Source: Lawsonibacter sp. (lineage in GTDB: Bacteria; Bacillota; Clostridia; Oscillospirales; Oscillospiraceae). Taken from it: a DNA stretch of 41,026 nucleotides. The notes beneath the pieces are model-generated. The model did not search any database and was not told where the DNA came from. It saw only the letters and a list, made by a program, of their open reading frames with translations. Numbering within the stretch: position 1 is the stretch's first letter; every line of letters begins with the position of its first letter. The stretch is taken from the NCBI GenBank assembly GCA_022795855.1, contig JAAWHL010000016.1, forward strand, positions 1-41,026, given 5' to 3'. Both the position numbers and the translations under genes were made by a program. Shown here one piece after another: positions 24,784 through 32,927 of the stretch.

Positions 24784-25554
24784 ATGGAAACGCAGTATTT
24801 CAGGCAGTACAGCCCGTCCCTGGGGCGGGACATGGAGTGCAAGGTCTACGGCCACGCCGGCCGGCCGGTGCTCTATATCCCCTGCCAGGACGGCCGGTTT
24901 TTCGACTTCGAGGGCTTCCACATGGCCGAGACCTGGAGCCCCTGGATTGAGTCGGGCCAGGTGAGCGTGTTCGCCATCGACACCCTGGACGCCGAGACCT
25001 GGTCGGACAAGGAGGGCAACCCCTACTGGCGGGCCCGCCGCCACGAGCAGTGGATCAACTACATCACCCGGGAGCTGGTCCCCTTCATCCGGGAGACCAC
25101 CAACCGGCGCAACGGCTGGACGGGCTATCCGGGCATCCTCGCCTTCGGGTGCAGCCTGGGGGCCACCCACGCCGCCAACCTGTACTTCCGCTTCCCCGAC
25201 CTGTTTGACGGCCTGCTGGCCCTCAGCGGCATCTACACCGCCGACTACGGCTTCGGCGGCTATATGGACGAGACCGTCTATCTCAACTCCCCCGTCCACT
25301 ACCTGGCCAATCTGGCCCCCGACCACCCCTTTATCGCCCAGTACAACCAGCACCGGGGGGCCATGTGCGTGGGCCAGGGCGAGTGGGAACAGCCCGAGAC
25401 CACCCGCCGCGTGGCCCAGCTGTGCCGGGAGAAGGGGATCAACCTGTGGGTGGATTTCTGGGGCTGCGACGTCAACCACGACTGGCCCTGGTGGCACCGG
25501 CAGGTGCAGTACTTCGTCCCCTGGCTGCTGGGCGGCGAGCCGGACCGGCAGTAG
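24784..25554 (+). CDS. Alpha/beta hydrolase, esterase D-like (second of pair)
   Basis: A 256-residue protein of the same broad family as its upstream neighbour, but clearly diverged. The nucleophile elbow is GCSLG (122-126, Ser124) and the likely catalytic histidine is His232 in NHDWPWW. The sequence is rich in Trp and Tyr, including the motif DTLDAETWSDKEGNPYWRARRHEQW, which suggests an aromatic-lined pocket. AGGAGGA lies eight bases before the ATG and only 18 bases separate it from the first esterase, so they are co-translated. Two related hydrolases in a row may form a heteromer or act on successive bonds. Confidence 0.87.
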   Translation: METQYFRQYSPSLGRDMECKVYGHAGRPVLYIPCQDGRFFDFEGFHMAETWSPWIESGQVSVFAIDTLDAETWSDKEGNPYWRARRHEQWINYITRELVPFIRETTNRRNGWTGYPGILAFGCSLGATHAANLYFRFPDLFDGLLALSGIYTADYGFGGYMDETVYLNSPVHYLANLAPDHPFIAQYNQHRGAMCVGQGEWEQPETTRRVAQLCREKGINLWVDFWGCDVNHDWPWWHRQVQYFVPWLLGGEPDRQ

Positions 25555-25616
25555 TGCCGCAGCGTGGGCCGGCGGCGCACCGGGCCCGGCGCGGGTGAAC
25601 AAAAGGAGAGAGAGCT

Positions 25617-26810
25617 ATGAAAAACGCGGTCTTCATTTCCCCCAATTTCCCCACCAACTACTGGCAGTTCTGCCGGGAGCTGAAAAACAACGGGCTGAAC
25701 GTGCTGGGCATCGGGGATCAGCCCTATGACGAGCTGACGGCCGAGCTGAAGGACAGCCTGAACGAGTACTACAAGGTGTCCAGCCTGGAGAACTACGACG
25801 AGGTATACCGGGCCGTGGCCTTTTTCATCTTCAAGCACGGGCGGATTGACTGGCTGGAGTCCAACAACGAGTACTGGCTGGAGCGGGACGCCCGCCTGCG
25901 CACCGATTTCCGCATCGGCTCCGGCTTTCAGACGGAGGATATCCCCCGGATAAAGTACAAGTCCAAAATGAAGGAGTTCTACCAGGCCGCAGGCATTCCC
26001 GCCGCCCGCTATCACCTGGTGGAGGGCCTGAAGGACTGCCGGGCCTTTATCAGGCAGGTGGGCTGGCCCGTGGTGGTCAAGCCGGACAACGGGGTGGGGG
26101 CTTCGGATACCCACAAGCTGACCTGCGACCGGGAGCTTCAGGACTTCCTGGCCGGCCGCGTGGAGGGCGTGCCCTATATTATGGAGGAGTTTGTCCACGC
26201 CGAGGTCAACTCCTACGACGCCATTATCGACTCCAGCGGCAGCCCCATTTTTGAGACGGGCAACGTCACCCCCATGTCCATTATGGACATCGTGAACAAC
26301 GAGGACAACTCGGTATACTATATTGTCAAGGACCTGCCCGCGGACACCCGCCGGGCGGGCCGGGCCGCTGTCAGGAGCTTTGGGGTCAGGAGCCGGTTTG
26401 TCCACTTTGAGTTCTTCCGCCTGACTCAGGACCAGGAGGGGCTGGGCAAAAAGGGGGACGTGGTGGCCCTGGAGGTCAACATGCGCCCCTGCGGCGGGTT
26501 CAGCCCCGACATGATGAACTTTGCCAACGGCACCAACGTGTATAAAATCTGGGCGGACATGATTGCCTTCGACCGCTCCACCGTGCCGGAGGGAGAGCAC
26601 GCCTTCTGCGCCTTTGCCGGGCGGCGGGACGGCAAGAACTTTGTGCTCAGCCACCGGGACATCCTGGACAAGTACGGCGCCCAGATGCGGATGGTGGAGC
26701 GCATCCCCGACGTGCTGGCCGGGGCCATGGGCAATCAGATGTACGTGGCAGTGTTCCCCACCCGGCGGGAGATGGACCGGTTCTACCGGGACGTGCTGAA
26801 GTGCCGCTGA
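25617..26810 (+). CDS. ATP-grasp domain ligase-like protein
   Basis: A 397-residue ATP-grasp protein. The N-terminal 110 residues are a Rossmann-like pre-ATP domain (AVFISPNFPTNYWQF). The ATP-grasp core follows: YKSKMKEFYQAAGIPAARYH, GWPVVVKPDNGVGASDTHKL with the nucleotide-contacting Lys, and YIMEEFVHAEVNSYDAI, then VVALEVNMRPCGG with the metal-binding Glu and Asn. Such enzymes form an acyl-phosphate and join a carboxylate to an amine or thiol (peptides, D-Ala-D-Ala-like ligases, carbamoyl-phosphate-type). AAAGGAG precedes the ATG. It follows two hydrolase genes by 62 bases with no promoter or terminator in between. The product is unknown. Confidence 0.88.
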   Translation: MKNAVFISPNFPTNYWQFCRELKNNGLNVLGIGDQPYDELTAELKDSLNEYYKVSSLENYDEVYRAVAFFIFKHGRIDWLESNNEYWLERDARLRTDFRIGSGFQTEDIPRIKYKSKMKEFYQAAGIPAARYHLVEGLKDCRAFIRQVGWPVVVKPDNGVGASDTHKLTCDRELQDFLAGRVEGVPYIMEEFVHAEVNSYDAIIDSSGSPIFETGNVTPMSIMDIVNNEDNSVYYIVKDLPADTRRAGRAAVRSFGVRSRFVHFEFFRLTQDQEGLGKKGDVVALEVNMRPCGGFSPDMMNFANGTNVYKIWADMIAFDRSTVPEGEHAFCAFAGRRDGKNFVLSHRDILDKYGAQMRMVERIPDVLAGAMGNQMYVAVFPTRREMDRFYRDVLKCR

Positions 26811-26832
26811 CACAGCCGCCGGGGAGTCAGGC

Positions 26833-27474
26833 ATGAATTTCAACTCTTTCTTCCGGGGGGACAACCTCCTGTTCCGCTGGTGCAACAAAATTATGTACAC
26901 CGCGCTGCTGTCCGTCCTGTGGGTGTTTTTCTCCCTGCCGCTGGTTACCGCCGGGCCGGCGGCGGGCGCGCTGTACTTTGCGGTCTTCAAATGCCTGCGG
27001 GGGGACGAGGACCGGGTTTTCCTGTGCTTCTGGCGCTCCTTCGCGGGCAATCTCCGGGTGGGGATTCCGGCCACCCTGCTCTCCGCCGCCGCCCTGGGGC
27101 TGCTGAGCATCGGCCTGGAACAGCTGGCCCTGCTGTCCCGGGCGGGGGCCGTCCCGGCCTGGCTCTACGTGGCCTATTACGTGGCCGCCGTGGTGCCGGT
27201 GGGCATCATCTTTTGGGTGTTCCCCCTGCTGGGGCGGTTCTCCTTCTCCCTGAAGGAGTTGTTCTCCACGGCAGGGCAGCTGGCCCTGCGCCACCTGCCC
27301 TCTACGGTGGTGGTGGTGCTGCTGGTCATCCAGTCGGTGAATTTCTGCCTGAACCGCCCCATGGCCATGTTCCTGTTCCCCTCCCTGACCATGCTGCTGT
27401 GCTCCCTGTTTTTCGAGCGGGTCTTTCAGAAGTACCTTCCCCCGGCACAGCCCGGGGAGGAACCGGAGGAATAG
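26833..27474 (+). CDS. DUF624 (YesL-like) membrane protein
   Basis: A 213-residue protein with five or six hydrophobic segments. The start NFNSFFRGDNLLFRWCNKIMYTALLSVLWVFFSLPLVTAG is typical of DUF624/YesL proteins, which in other Firmicutes usually sit beside carbohydrate ABC transporters; their function is unknown. Here there is no sugar transporter: it follows the ATP-grasp gene by 22 bases with a modest GGGGAG ribosome site, so it appears to be the last gene of that operon. No clear terminator was seen behind it. Confidence 0.82.
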   Translation: MNFNSFFRGDNLLFRWCNKIMYTALLSVLWVFFSLPLVTAGPAAGALYFAVFKCLRGDEDRVFLCFWRSFAGNLRVGIPATLLSAAALGLLSIGLEQLALLSRAGAVPAWLYVAYYVAAVVPVGIIFWVFPLLGRFSFSLKELFSTAGQLALRHLPSTVVVVLLVIQSVNFCLNRPMAMFLFPSLTMLLCSLFFERVFQKYLPPAQPGEEPEE

Positions 27475-27974
27475 CCTTTCGCGCGGATGGAGCCGGGCGC
27501 CGGCGGTTTCATGCACCGCAGCTGGAAAGCAAAAATCAGCTGCGCCGTCGGCAAACGCTGAATTGGAACAGGGGGCGGCAAAATTCCCTGCCATTCGGCA
27601 TACTTCGAGAGATTAAACAGGCTCTGAGATGAAGAGGAGTATGGCAGCCGGGAAAGCCTTGGGGATATGCGAGGGGAATTTTTGAAGAACACACAGGAAA
27701 TGCCGAGGACATGGGATTTGATTTAGCAGAAGCACAGCAAGAATTGGCGAACCGTTTAGGTGTCGAGAAGAAAACTGATGTGATAGATATACTAGTACGG
27801 TTTTGCCAATGCACAAAACGTGAACCTCGCTTTATCTCAACCTATAGGGAAAATGATGGCAGTATGCACAGTGGAACAGGATCATTGTTTGACCGCGAAA
27901 AGCAGTCACTTCCGGTTTATTGCGCTCCCCTGCGGGCACTTTCCCCGGAAGTGCCATAGCGGGTGATACAGTAT
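27475..27974. other. Intergenic island with AT-rich, foreign-looking stretch
   Basis: About 500 bases without a convincing gene. From about 27640 to 27900 base and codon composition change sharply to AT-rich (TTA, ATA and AAA-type codons), unlike all neighbours. A frame at 27711-27959 encodes 82 residues beginning MGFDLAEAQQELANRLGVEK, but its ATG has no properly spaced ribosome site and its last third overlaps an inverted repeat (CACTTCCGG near 27907 with CCGGAAGTG near 27945). I recognise no family. It looks like the remnant of a transferred gene or mobile element. Confidence 0.5.
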
Positions 27975-28013
27975 AAAAGGGCAAGACAGGCCGCAGCGGC
28001 CTGTCTTGCCCTT
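27975..28013 (-). terminator. Terminator of the zinc-ribbon membrane protein gene
   Basis: A perfect 17-bp stem (27977-27993 with 27997-28013) with a 3-base loop; on the minus strand it ends in CCCTTTTATAC. It lies 42 bases past the stop. Confidence 0.88.
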
Positions 28014-28055
28014 AACTGCTTCATGAAGCCTCGCCCTCTGGCGGGGGGCCGTTTT

Positions 28056-28451
28056 TCAGCATTTCTCCTGGAACATAGCGCCGCAGCTGCGGCAGGTGAC
28101 GGTGATTTTCCCCTTTCCCCGGGGGACGCGGAGCTGCTGGCCGCAGCTGGGGCACTTGAAATACATATGGTCCTTATCCCGGCGGATGGTGCGGCGCAGG
28201 CGGAGCCAGCTCAGCACCGGGCCGGCTAGCTTCATAAATCTGGCGTTTTCCTCCCGGCGGCGGGCGTAATTCCGGGAGAGCATCCGGTAGAGCACCGCCG
28301 CGAAGACCGCCAGAGACAGCCAGTACAGGAGGGGGAGATTGGCCAGCCAGGAGATGAGATAGAGGACCAGATAGAGGCCCAGCAGGAAAATATTCAGCTG
28401 GTCGCCGCCGTACCGTCCGTACATCAGGCGCTGAATCGCGTTGCGGATCAT
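28056..28451 (-). CDS. Small membrane protein with C-terminal zinc ribbon
   Basis: A 131-residue protein. The ATG at 28451 has AGAGGAGG nine bases upstream; longer in-frame starts lack a ribosome site. Two hydrophobic segments (about 19-37 and 39-57) are followed by a basic region (RNYARRREE, RLRRTIRRDK) and a C-terminal zinc ribbon CPSCG ... CRSCG (four cysteines) ending a few residues before the stop. Similar proteins are widespread in Clostridia and uncharacterised. The basic cytosolic tail plus zinc ribbon could bind nucleic acid or ribosomes at the membrane. It is a single-gene transcript with its own promoter and terminator. Confidence 0.85.
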   Translation of the reverse strand: MIRNAIQRLMYGRYGGDQLNIFLLGLYLVLYLISWLANLPLLYWLSLAVFAAVLYRMLSRNYARRREENARFMKLAGPVLSWLRLRRTIRRDKDHMYFKCPSCGQQLRVPRGKGKITVTCRSCGAMFQEKC

Positions 28452-28477
28452 GAAAAATGCCTCCTCTGACGGGCCCT

Positions 28478-28496
28478 GCCCGCACGCCGTGCGGGC
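28478..28496. other. Leader hairpin upstream of the zinc-ribbon gene
   Basis: An 8-bp inverted repeat GCCCGCAC with GTGCGGGC around a 3-base loop lies in the 5' leader of the zinc-ribbon gene, between promoter and ribosome site. On the plus strand it is followed by GTCATTTTTT but has no gene before it. Confidence 0.4.
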
Positions 28497-28518
28497 GTCA
28501 TTTTTTCGGTATTGATAT

Positions 28519-28547
28519 ATCATAACGCGGGAATGGGGCGGGGTCAA
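28519..28547 (-). promoter_or_regulatory. Promoter of the zinc-ribbon membrane protein gene
   Basis: Minus strand TTGACC (28542-28547) and TATGAT (28519-28524), spacer 17. Confidence 0.75.
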
Positions 28548-28673
28548 GGAATCAAACGTAAATAAAATGTAAATTCGCTTCCAAATCCGGGGGGGCGCAT
28601 TCCGGCGCTTTTAGCGTTTCCCCGCCCGGGGCGGGGCGCAGAATGGATTTCCGCCCCGGCGGGCTGAAAAATC

Positions 28674-28702
28674 TTGCCTTTTCCTCCAAACGGCATTATA
28701 AT
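28674..28702 (+). promoter_or_regulatory. Promoter of the dCMP deaminase gene
   Basis: TTGCCT (28674-28679) and TATAAT (28697-28702), spacer 17, with a short leader of about 25 bases. Confidence 0.8.
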
Positions 28703-28734
28703 GTCTGCATCCTGAAAAACACGGGGAGGCGCGC

Positions 28735-29232
28735 ATGATGGGCCGCATTGACAAGGAAAACTATTACCTGGACATCGCCGAAACGGTGCTGGAGCGCTCC
28801 ACCTGCCTGCGCCGCTGCTACGGGGCCATTCTGGTGCAGCACGACGAGATTGTCTCCACCGGCTACAACGGCGCGCCCCGGGGCAGGAAAAACTGCATGG
28901 ACCTGGGCCGCTGTACCCGGGAGGAGATGAACATCCCCTCCGGCGAGCGGTACGAGCTGTGCCGCTCGGTCCATGCCGAGGCCAACGCCATCATCTCCGC
29001 CGCCCGCAGCGAGGTGCTGGGGGCCACCCTCTACATGGTATGCAAAGACCCCAAGACGGGGGAGCTCATCTCCGGATCCACCTCCTGCTCCATGTGCCGC
29101 AGGCTGATTATCAACGCGGGCATCAAGCGGGTGGTAATCCGGGAGACCAAGGACCGGTACAGCGTGGTCCTCGTGGAGGACTGGGTGCGGGAGGACGACT
29201 CGCTGCCCCGGCATCTGCGGGGGCAGGGCTGA
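28735..29232 (+). CDS. Deoxycytidylate (dCMP) deaminase family protein
   Basis: Zinc enzyme that converts dCMP to dUMP for thymidylate synthesis, or a close relative (ComEB type). At 165 residues it fits the family. The zinc/catalytic motif is HAEANAI in CRSVHAEANAIISAA; the second motif is TSCSMCRRLI, where Ser takes the position of the usual Pro in P-C-x-x-C. The N-terminal CYGAILVQHDEIVSTGYNGAPRG is highly characteristic, as is the Cys-rich NCMDLGRCTREE that can bind a second zinc. GGGGAGG lies upstream of two consecutive ATG codons; the first is used here, the second is equally possible. Confidence 0.92.
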   Translation: MMGRIDKENYYLDIAETVLERSTCLRRCYGAILVQHDEIVSTGYNGAPRGRKNCMDLGRCTREEMNIPSGERYELCRSVHAEANAIISAARSEVLGATLYMVCKDPKTGELISGSTSCSMCRRLIINAGIKRVVIRETKDRYSVVLVEDWVREDDSLPRHLRGQG

Positions 29233-29322
29233 GGGCCTGGATTTGCCTTGCTTCACGCGCCCGCCGGCCGGTGTGCAAGGGAAGTTAAGCAGGCGCTGGG
29301 ACCGCCGCCTGCGGAGGGGGGG

Positions 29323-29368
29323 CGGGGCCGCGGGGCGGGCATCCGGGCCCTCTGCGGCCCCGTTTTTT
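29323..29368 (+). terminator. Terminator after dCMP deaminase gene
   Basis: Stem CGGGGCCGC (29323-29331) with 29354-29362, a 22-base loop that can form inner pairs, then TTTTTT. About 90 bases after the stop. Confidence 0.75.
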
Positions 29369-29564
29369 CGGAAACGGACCGTTTTTCCGCCCCCGGGCGG
29401 AAAACTTTTTTCCTGGGCGGGAAAAGATGAAAATTTGTTCTTTTTCAGGAAAACATATATTTTGTATGATATGCCGCCGGAATCCACAAGATGAAGTGGT
29501 CCGGGCCCCTGCGGAGGCCGGACCCGGGCCCGGGTCCGCCTCCGGAGACAAATGTGAATAAATC
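29369..29564. other. Non-coding stretch upstream of the rny promoter
   Basis: No gene is supported. There is a possible promoter TTTTCA-17-TATGAT ending at about 29470 and a strong GC hairpin at 29512-29545 (16-bp stem with one bulge). The pair could delimit a short RNA, but no U-tract follows the hairpin. A 15-base direct repeat GGTCCGGGCCCCTGC occurs at 29498 and 29651. Confidence 0.35.
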
Positions 29565-29593
29565 TTGACAGAAAAGCAGGTTGCCTTTACAAT
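29565..29593 (+). promoter_or_regulatory. Promoter of rny
   Basis: Consensus TTGACA (29565-29570) and TACAAT (29588-29593) with a 17-base spacer. It lies about 340 bases before the start codon, giving rny a long, GC-rich untranslated leader. Confidence 0.82.
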
Positions 29594-29941
29594 AGTGTCA
29601 GGACAAAATGAAAAACTTAGAATCTGGATCCCCGGCCGAACATGACGTCCGGTCCGGGCCCCTGCCGCTGCCGGCAGTGCCCGTTTTCGCGGAAATCCCC
29701 GGCGTTTTTCGGGAAAACAGGGCGCGGCACGGCGGAGCGGGACCCGCCCGGCGCGTTGGAGGCTGAGGATCAGGCTTCGGGGATGTTTTTCACTTGTCGC
29801 AGGATGCCGCTCCCCTGGCGGGCGGCGTCTTGCGGTTGATTTTTGCTGTGCCGCTCACGGGACGGCGCGGCTGTGCCGTCGTCCCCCCGGGGGCGGCGGT
29901 TCCCTGCGGGAAATGAATATTTTTGGAGGTGTCGAAACCAA

Positions 29942-31486
29942 ATGCTACCCTATATCATCGGCGCAGCAGTCGCGGTGATAACCTTTTTCCTGGGCGCCTT
30001 TCTGGGATACCAGCGGCGCAAGTCCTATGCCGAGCGGGAGATCGGCTCAGCGGAGGAGGAGGCCAAGCGCATTGTCAACGAGGCGTACAAGAGCGCCGAG
30101 AGCAAGAAGCGCGAAGCCCTGGTAGAGGCCAAGGAGGAGATCCTGAAGGCGAAGAACGAGCACGAGCGCGAGGTCAAGGAGCGCCGCGGCGAGCTTCAGC
30201 GCCAGGAACACCGTCTCCTGCAAAAAGAGGAGACCTTGGACCGGAAAATGGAAAACATCGAGAAGAAAGAAGAGCAGCTCACCGGCCGGCTGGCCAAGCT
30301 GGAGCAGACCCAGGCCGAGGCCGAGCGGCTGAAGGACAGCCAGCTGGAGACCCTGGAGCGCATCTCCGGCTTTACCACCGAGGAGGCCAAGCGCTATCTG
30401 CTTGACCAGCTGGAGGCCGACGTGACCCACGAGTCGGCCATGAAAATCAAGGAAATCGAGGCCCGCTGCAAGGACGAGGCCGACACAAAGGCCCGGGAGA
30501 TTATCTCCCTTGCCATTCAGCGCTGCGCGGCCGACCACGTGGCCGAGGCCACCGTCTCCGTGGTTCCCCTGCCCAACGACGAGATGAAGGGCCGCATCAT
30601 CGGCCGGGAGGGCCGCAACATCCGCACCCTGGAGACCCTGACCGGGGTGGACCTGATTATCGACGACACGCCGGAGGCCATCACCGTCTCCTGCTTTGAC
30701 CCCGTGCGCCGGGAGATTGCCCGGCTGGCCCTGGAAAAGCTGATTCTGGACGGCCGCATCCACCCCGCCCGCATCGAGGAGATGGTGGAGAAGGCCAAGC
30801 GGGAGGTGGACGCCACCATCAAGGCCGAGGGCGAGCGGGCCATCTTCGAGACCAACGTCCACGGCCTGCACCCCGAGCTGGTCAAGCTGCTGGGCCGGAT
30901 GCGCTACCGCACCAGCTACGGGCAGAACGTGCTCAACCACTCCATCGAGGTCAGCCACGTGGCCGGCCTGCTGGCCGCCGAAATCGGGGCCAACGTCACC
31001 GAGGCCAAGCGCGCCGGCCTGCTCCACGACCTGGGCAAGTCCATTGACCACGAGGTGGAGGGATCCCACGTCACCATCGGCGTGGAGCTGGCCCGGAAGT
31101 ACCGGGAGAGCGAGAACGTCATCCACGCCATCCACGCCCACCACAACGATATCGAGCCCAAAACCGTGGTGGCCTGCCTGGTCCAGGCGGCCGACGCCAT
31201 CTCCGCCGCCCGCCCCGGGGCGCGGCGCGAGAATCTGGAAAACTATATCAAGCGCCTGGAGATGCTGGAGGATTTGACCTCCTCCTTCGAGGGCGTGGAG
31301 AAGTCCTTTGCCATTCAGGCCGGCCGCGAGGTGCGGATTATGGTCAAGCCCGAGGTGGTCAGCGAGGACCAGATGGTCCTGCTGGCCCGGGACATCGCCA
31401 AGAAGATTGAGGACGAGCTGGAGTACCCCGGACAGATTAAGGTCCATCTTCTCCGGGAGACCAAGGCCATCGAGTACGCGAAATGA
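29942..31486 (+). CDS. rny: Ribonuclease Y
   Basis: Membrane-anchored endoribonuclease that starts mRNA decay in many Gram-positives. The ATG at 29942, eleven bases after GGAGGT, puts the membrane segment (residues 4-22) at the N-terminus as in all RNase Y proteins and gives 514 residues, the normal length; a longer in-frame start adds 33 non-homologous residues. A long charged coiled coil occupies about 25-190. The KH RNA-binding domain ([17 protein letters not shown]) begins near 215, and the HD catalytic domain includes [10 protein letters not shown] near 334 and [10 protein letters not shown] near 360. The leader of about 340 bases may allow autoregulation of its own mRNA. Confidence 0.97.
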   Translation: MLPYIIGAAVAVITFFLGAFLGYQRRKSYAEREIGSAEEEAKRIVNEAYKSAESKKREALVEAKEEILKAKNEHEREVKERRGELQRQEHRLLQKEETLDRKMENIEKKEEQLTGRLAKLEQTQAEAERLKDSQLETLERISGFTTEEAKRYLLDQLEADVTHESAMKIKEIEARCKDEADTKAREIISLAIQRCAADHVAEATVSVVPLPNDEMKGRIIGREGRNIRTLETLTGVDLIIDDTPEAITVSCFDPVRREIARLALEKLILDGRIHPARIEEMVEKAKREVDATIKAEGERAIFETNVHGLHPELVKLLGRMRYRTSYGQNVLNHSIEVSHVAGLLAAEIGANVTEAKRAGLLHDLGKSIDHEVEGSHVTIGVELARKYRESENVIHAIHAHHNDIEPKTVVACLVQAADAISAARPGARRENLENYIKRLEMLEDLTSSFEGVEKSFAIQAGREVRIMVKPEVVSEDQMVLLARDIAKKIEDELEYPGQIKVHLLRETKAIEYAK

Positions 31487-31496
31487 CAGAACGCCC

Positions 31497-31534
31497 CCCC
31501 GGAACAGGGTATCCCCTGTTCCGGGGATTTTTTC
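31497..31534 (+). terminator. Terminator after rny
   Basis: A perfect 13-bp stem (31497-31509 with 31514-31526), loop TATC, then ATTTTTT. Confidence 0.93.
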
Positions 31535-31706
31535 TCCGGGGCCCCTGGCGTGTCCTGTGCGGCCGCCCTGCGCAGGAGGCGGAAGCCGTGATTTTGCCCT
31601 GGGTGTTCCCGCGCCGGGGGCGTCCCGCCGGAGCCGGGCCGGGACGGCCGCCCGCCGCCCGCAGGTGCGCCCGCCGGACCGGATGCGCTCCGCGCCGGCG
31701 GGGCAG

Positions 31707-31735
31707 TTGACGTTTTTCCGAAAATGTGGTATTTT
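31707..31735 (+). promoter_or_regulatory. Promoter of the pgs (poly-gamma-glutamate) operon
   Basis: TTGACG (31707-31712) and TATTTT (31730-31735), spacer 17, about 70 bases before pgsB. The rest of the 31487-31805 gap is GC-rich and holds only the rny terminator and the palindrome described next. Confidence 0.7.
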
Positions 31736-31748
31736 ATACCTGCTTCAA

Positions 31749-31766
31749 AAGGGCCGGCCGGCCCTT
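31749..31766. promoter_or_regulatory. Perfect palindrome in the pgsB leader
   Basis: AAGGGCCGG-CCGGCCCTT is an exact 18-base palindrome starting 13 bases after the -10 box, covering roughly +6 to +24. It could be a repressor site or a leader hairpin. Confidence 0.5.
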
Positions 31767-31805
31767 CCGGCGGGCGACAATCGAACATGGGGAGGAGGAA
31801 CGGTC

Positions 31806-32927
31806 ATGACAGCACTGATTTTGATTCTGGCGCTGGCGTGGCTGTTCTATCTTTTCCGGGAGGCGCGGCAGGTGCGCCGGGCCCGGGCGGCGCTGGCCCA
31901 CGTGGTCCACGTCAACGGGACCCGGGGCAAGTCCACCGTCAGCCGGCTGATTGAGGCCGGCCTGCGGGCGGGGGGGCTGCGGGTCTTCTGCAAGACCACA
32001 GGCACCGACCCGATGACCATCGACGTGTCCGGCCGGGAGGAGCCCGTCCGCCGCCGGGGCCGGGCCAACATCAAGGAACAGGCCGTCATTCTGAGGCGGG
32101 CGGCCGCCCAGGGGGCCCAGGTGCTGGTGGCGGAGTGCATGGCGGTGCAGCCGGAGCTCCAGTGGACCGCTCAGCACCGGATTCTCCGTGCGGATATCGG
32201 GGTCATCACCAACGTCCGCCGGGACCACACCGACGTGATGGGGGACACCCTGGCGCAGATTTGCGCCTCGCTGTGCAATACCGTCCCCCGGAACGGGGTG
32301 CTGTTCACCGCGGAGGAGGGCCAGGCGGAGCGGATGTCCCAGGCGGCCCGGGCGCTGGAGTGCCGGTTTGTCCCCGTCCGCCCCGACGGCAGCGAGCCGG
32401 ACTTTGACTTTGCCGAGAACATTGCCCTGGCACTGGCCGTCTGCCGGGAGCTGGGGGTGGACCGGGAGACCGCGCTGCGGGGGATGGCGGACTTCCGCCG
32501 GGATCCCTACGCCCTGTCCCTCCACCGCCTGGGACAGGGGTTGTTTATCAACGGCCTGTCCATCAACGACATTCAGTCCACCTGCGCGGTCTGGGCGCGG
32601 CTCAGGGCGGAGCGGGGCCTGGAGGGCAGGGAGCTGACCCTTCTGGTGAACAACCGGCCCGACCGGGGCAGCCGCACCCGGGACATGCTGGCCCTGTGCC
32701 TGGAGCTGAGGCCCGCGCAGGTCTGGCTGATGGGGGCGGCCCAGGGCTATATGCGCCGGGGGCTGAGGCGGGGCCTGCCCCTGTGCCGGGTGCGGGGCCT
32801 GAGGAGCCCCCGGGAGGCGGAGCTGGAGGGGCTCAACGCGGACCAGGTGGTGTTCGCCGTGGGCAACATTGCCGGCGGCGGCCGGGAACTGATGGCATTG
32901 GTAAGGGAGGCGGGAGAGCTTGTATAA
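31806..32927 (+). CDS. pgsB: Poly-gamma-glutamate synthase subunit PgsB (CapB)
   Basis: ATP-dependent amide ligase of the Mur-ligase superfamily that polymerises glutamate through its gamma-carboxyl on the cytoplasmic face of the membrane. The 373-residue protein (393 in Bacillus subtilis) has an N-terminal membrane anchor (2-17), the P-loop NGTRGKST (37-44), KTTGTDPMTIDV, the family-typical ECMAVQPELQW, GVITNVRRDHTDVMG, FINGLSINDIQST, and the ending VFAVGNIAGGGRELM. Every conserved block of PgsB is present. GGAGGAGG precedes the ATG. It is the first gene of the operon and overlaps pgsC by eight bases. Whether the polymer is D-, L- or mixed glutamate cannot be told. Confidence 0.95.
   Translation: MTALILILALAWLFYLFREARQVRRARAALAHVVHVNGTRGKSTVSRLIEAGLRAGGLRVFCKTTGTDPMTIDVSGREEPVRRRGRANIKEQAVILRRAAAQGAQVLVAECMAVQPELQWTAQHRILRADIGVITNVRRDHTDVMGDTLAQICASLCNTVPRNGVLFTAEEGQAERMSQAARALECRFVPVRPDGSEPDFDFAENIALALAVCRELGVDRETALRGMADFRRDPYALSLHRLGQGLFINGLSINDIQSTCAVWARLRAERGLEGRELTLLVNNRPDRGSRTRDMLALCLELRPAQVWLMGAAQGYMRRGLRRGLPLCRVRGLRSPREAELEGLNADQVVFAVGNIAGGGRELMALVREAGELV

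Noticed and set aside
27963-28229. Plus-strand open frame of 88 residues over the terminator and zinc-ribbon gene end
   Set aside because: It runs through a perfect terminator hairpin and is antisense to the cysteine-rich end of a better supported gene.
29843-29941. A longer start for RNase Y (33 extra residues)
   Set aside because: It would put a hydrophilic tail before the N-terminal membrane anchor and has no ribosome site, unlike the ATG at 29942.
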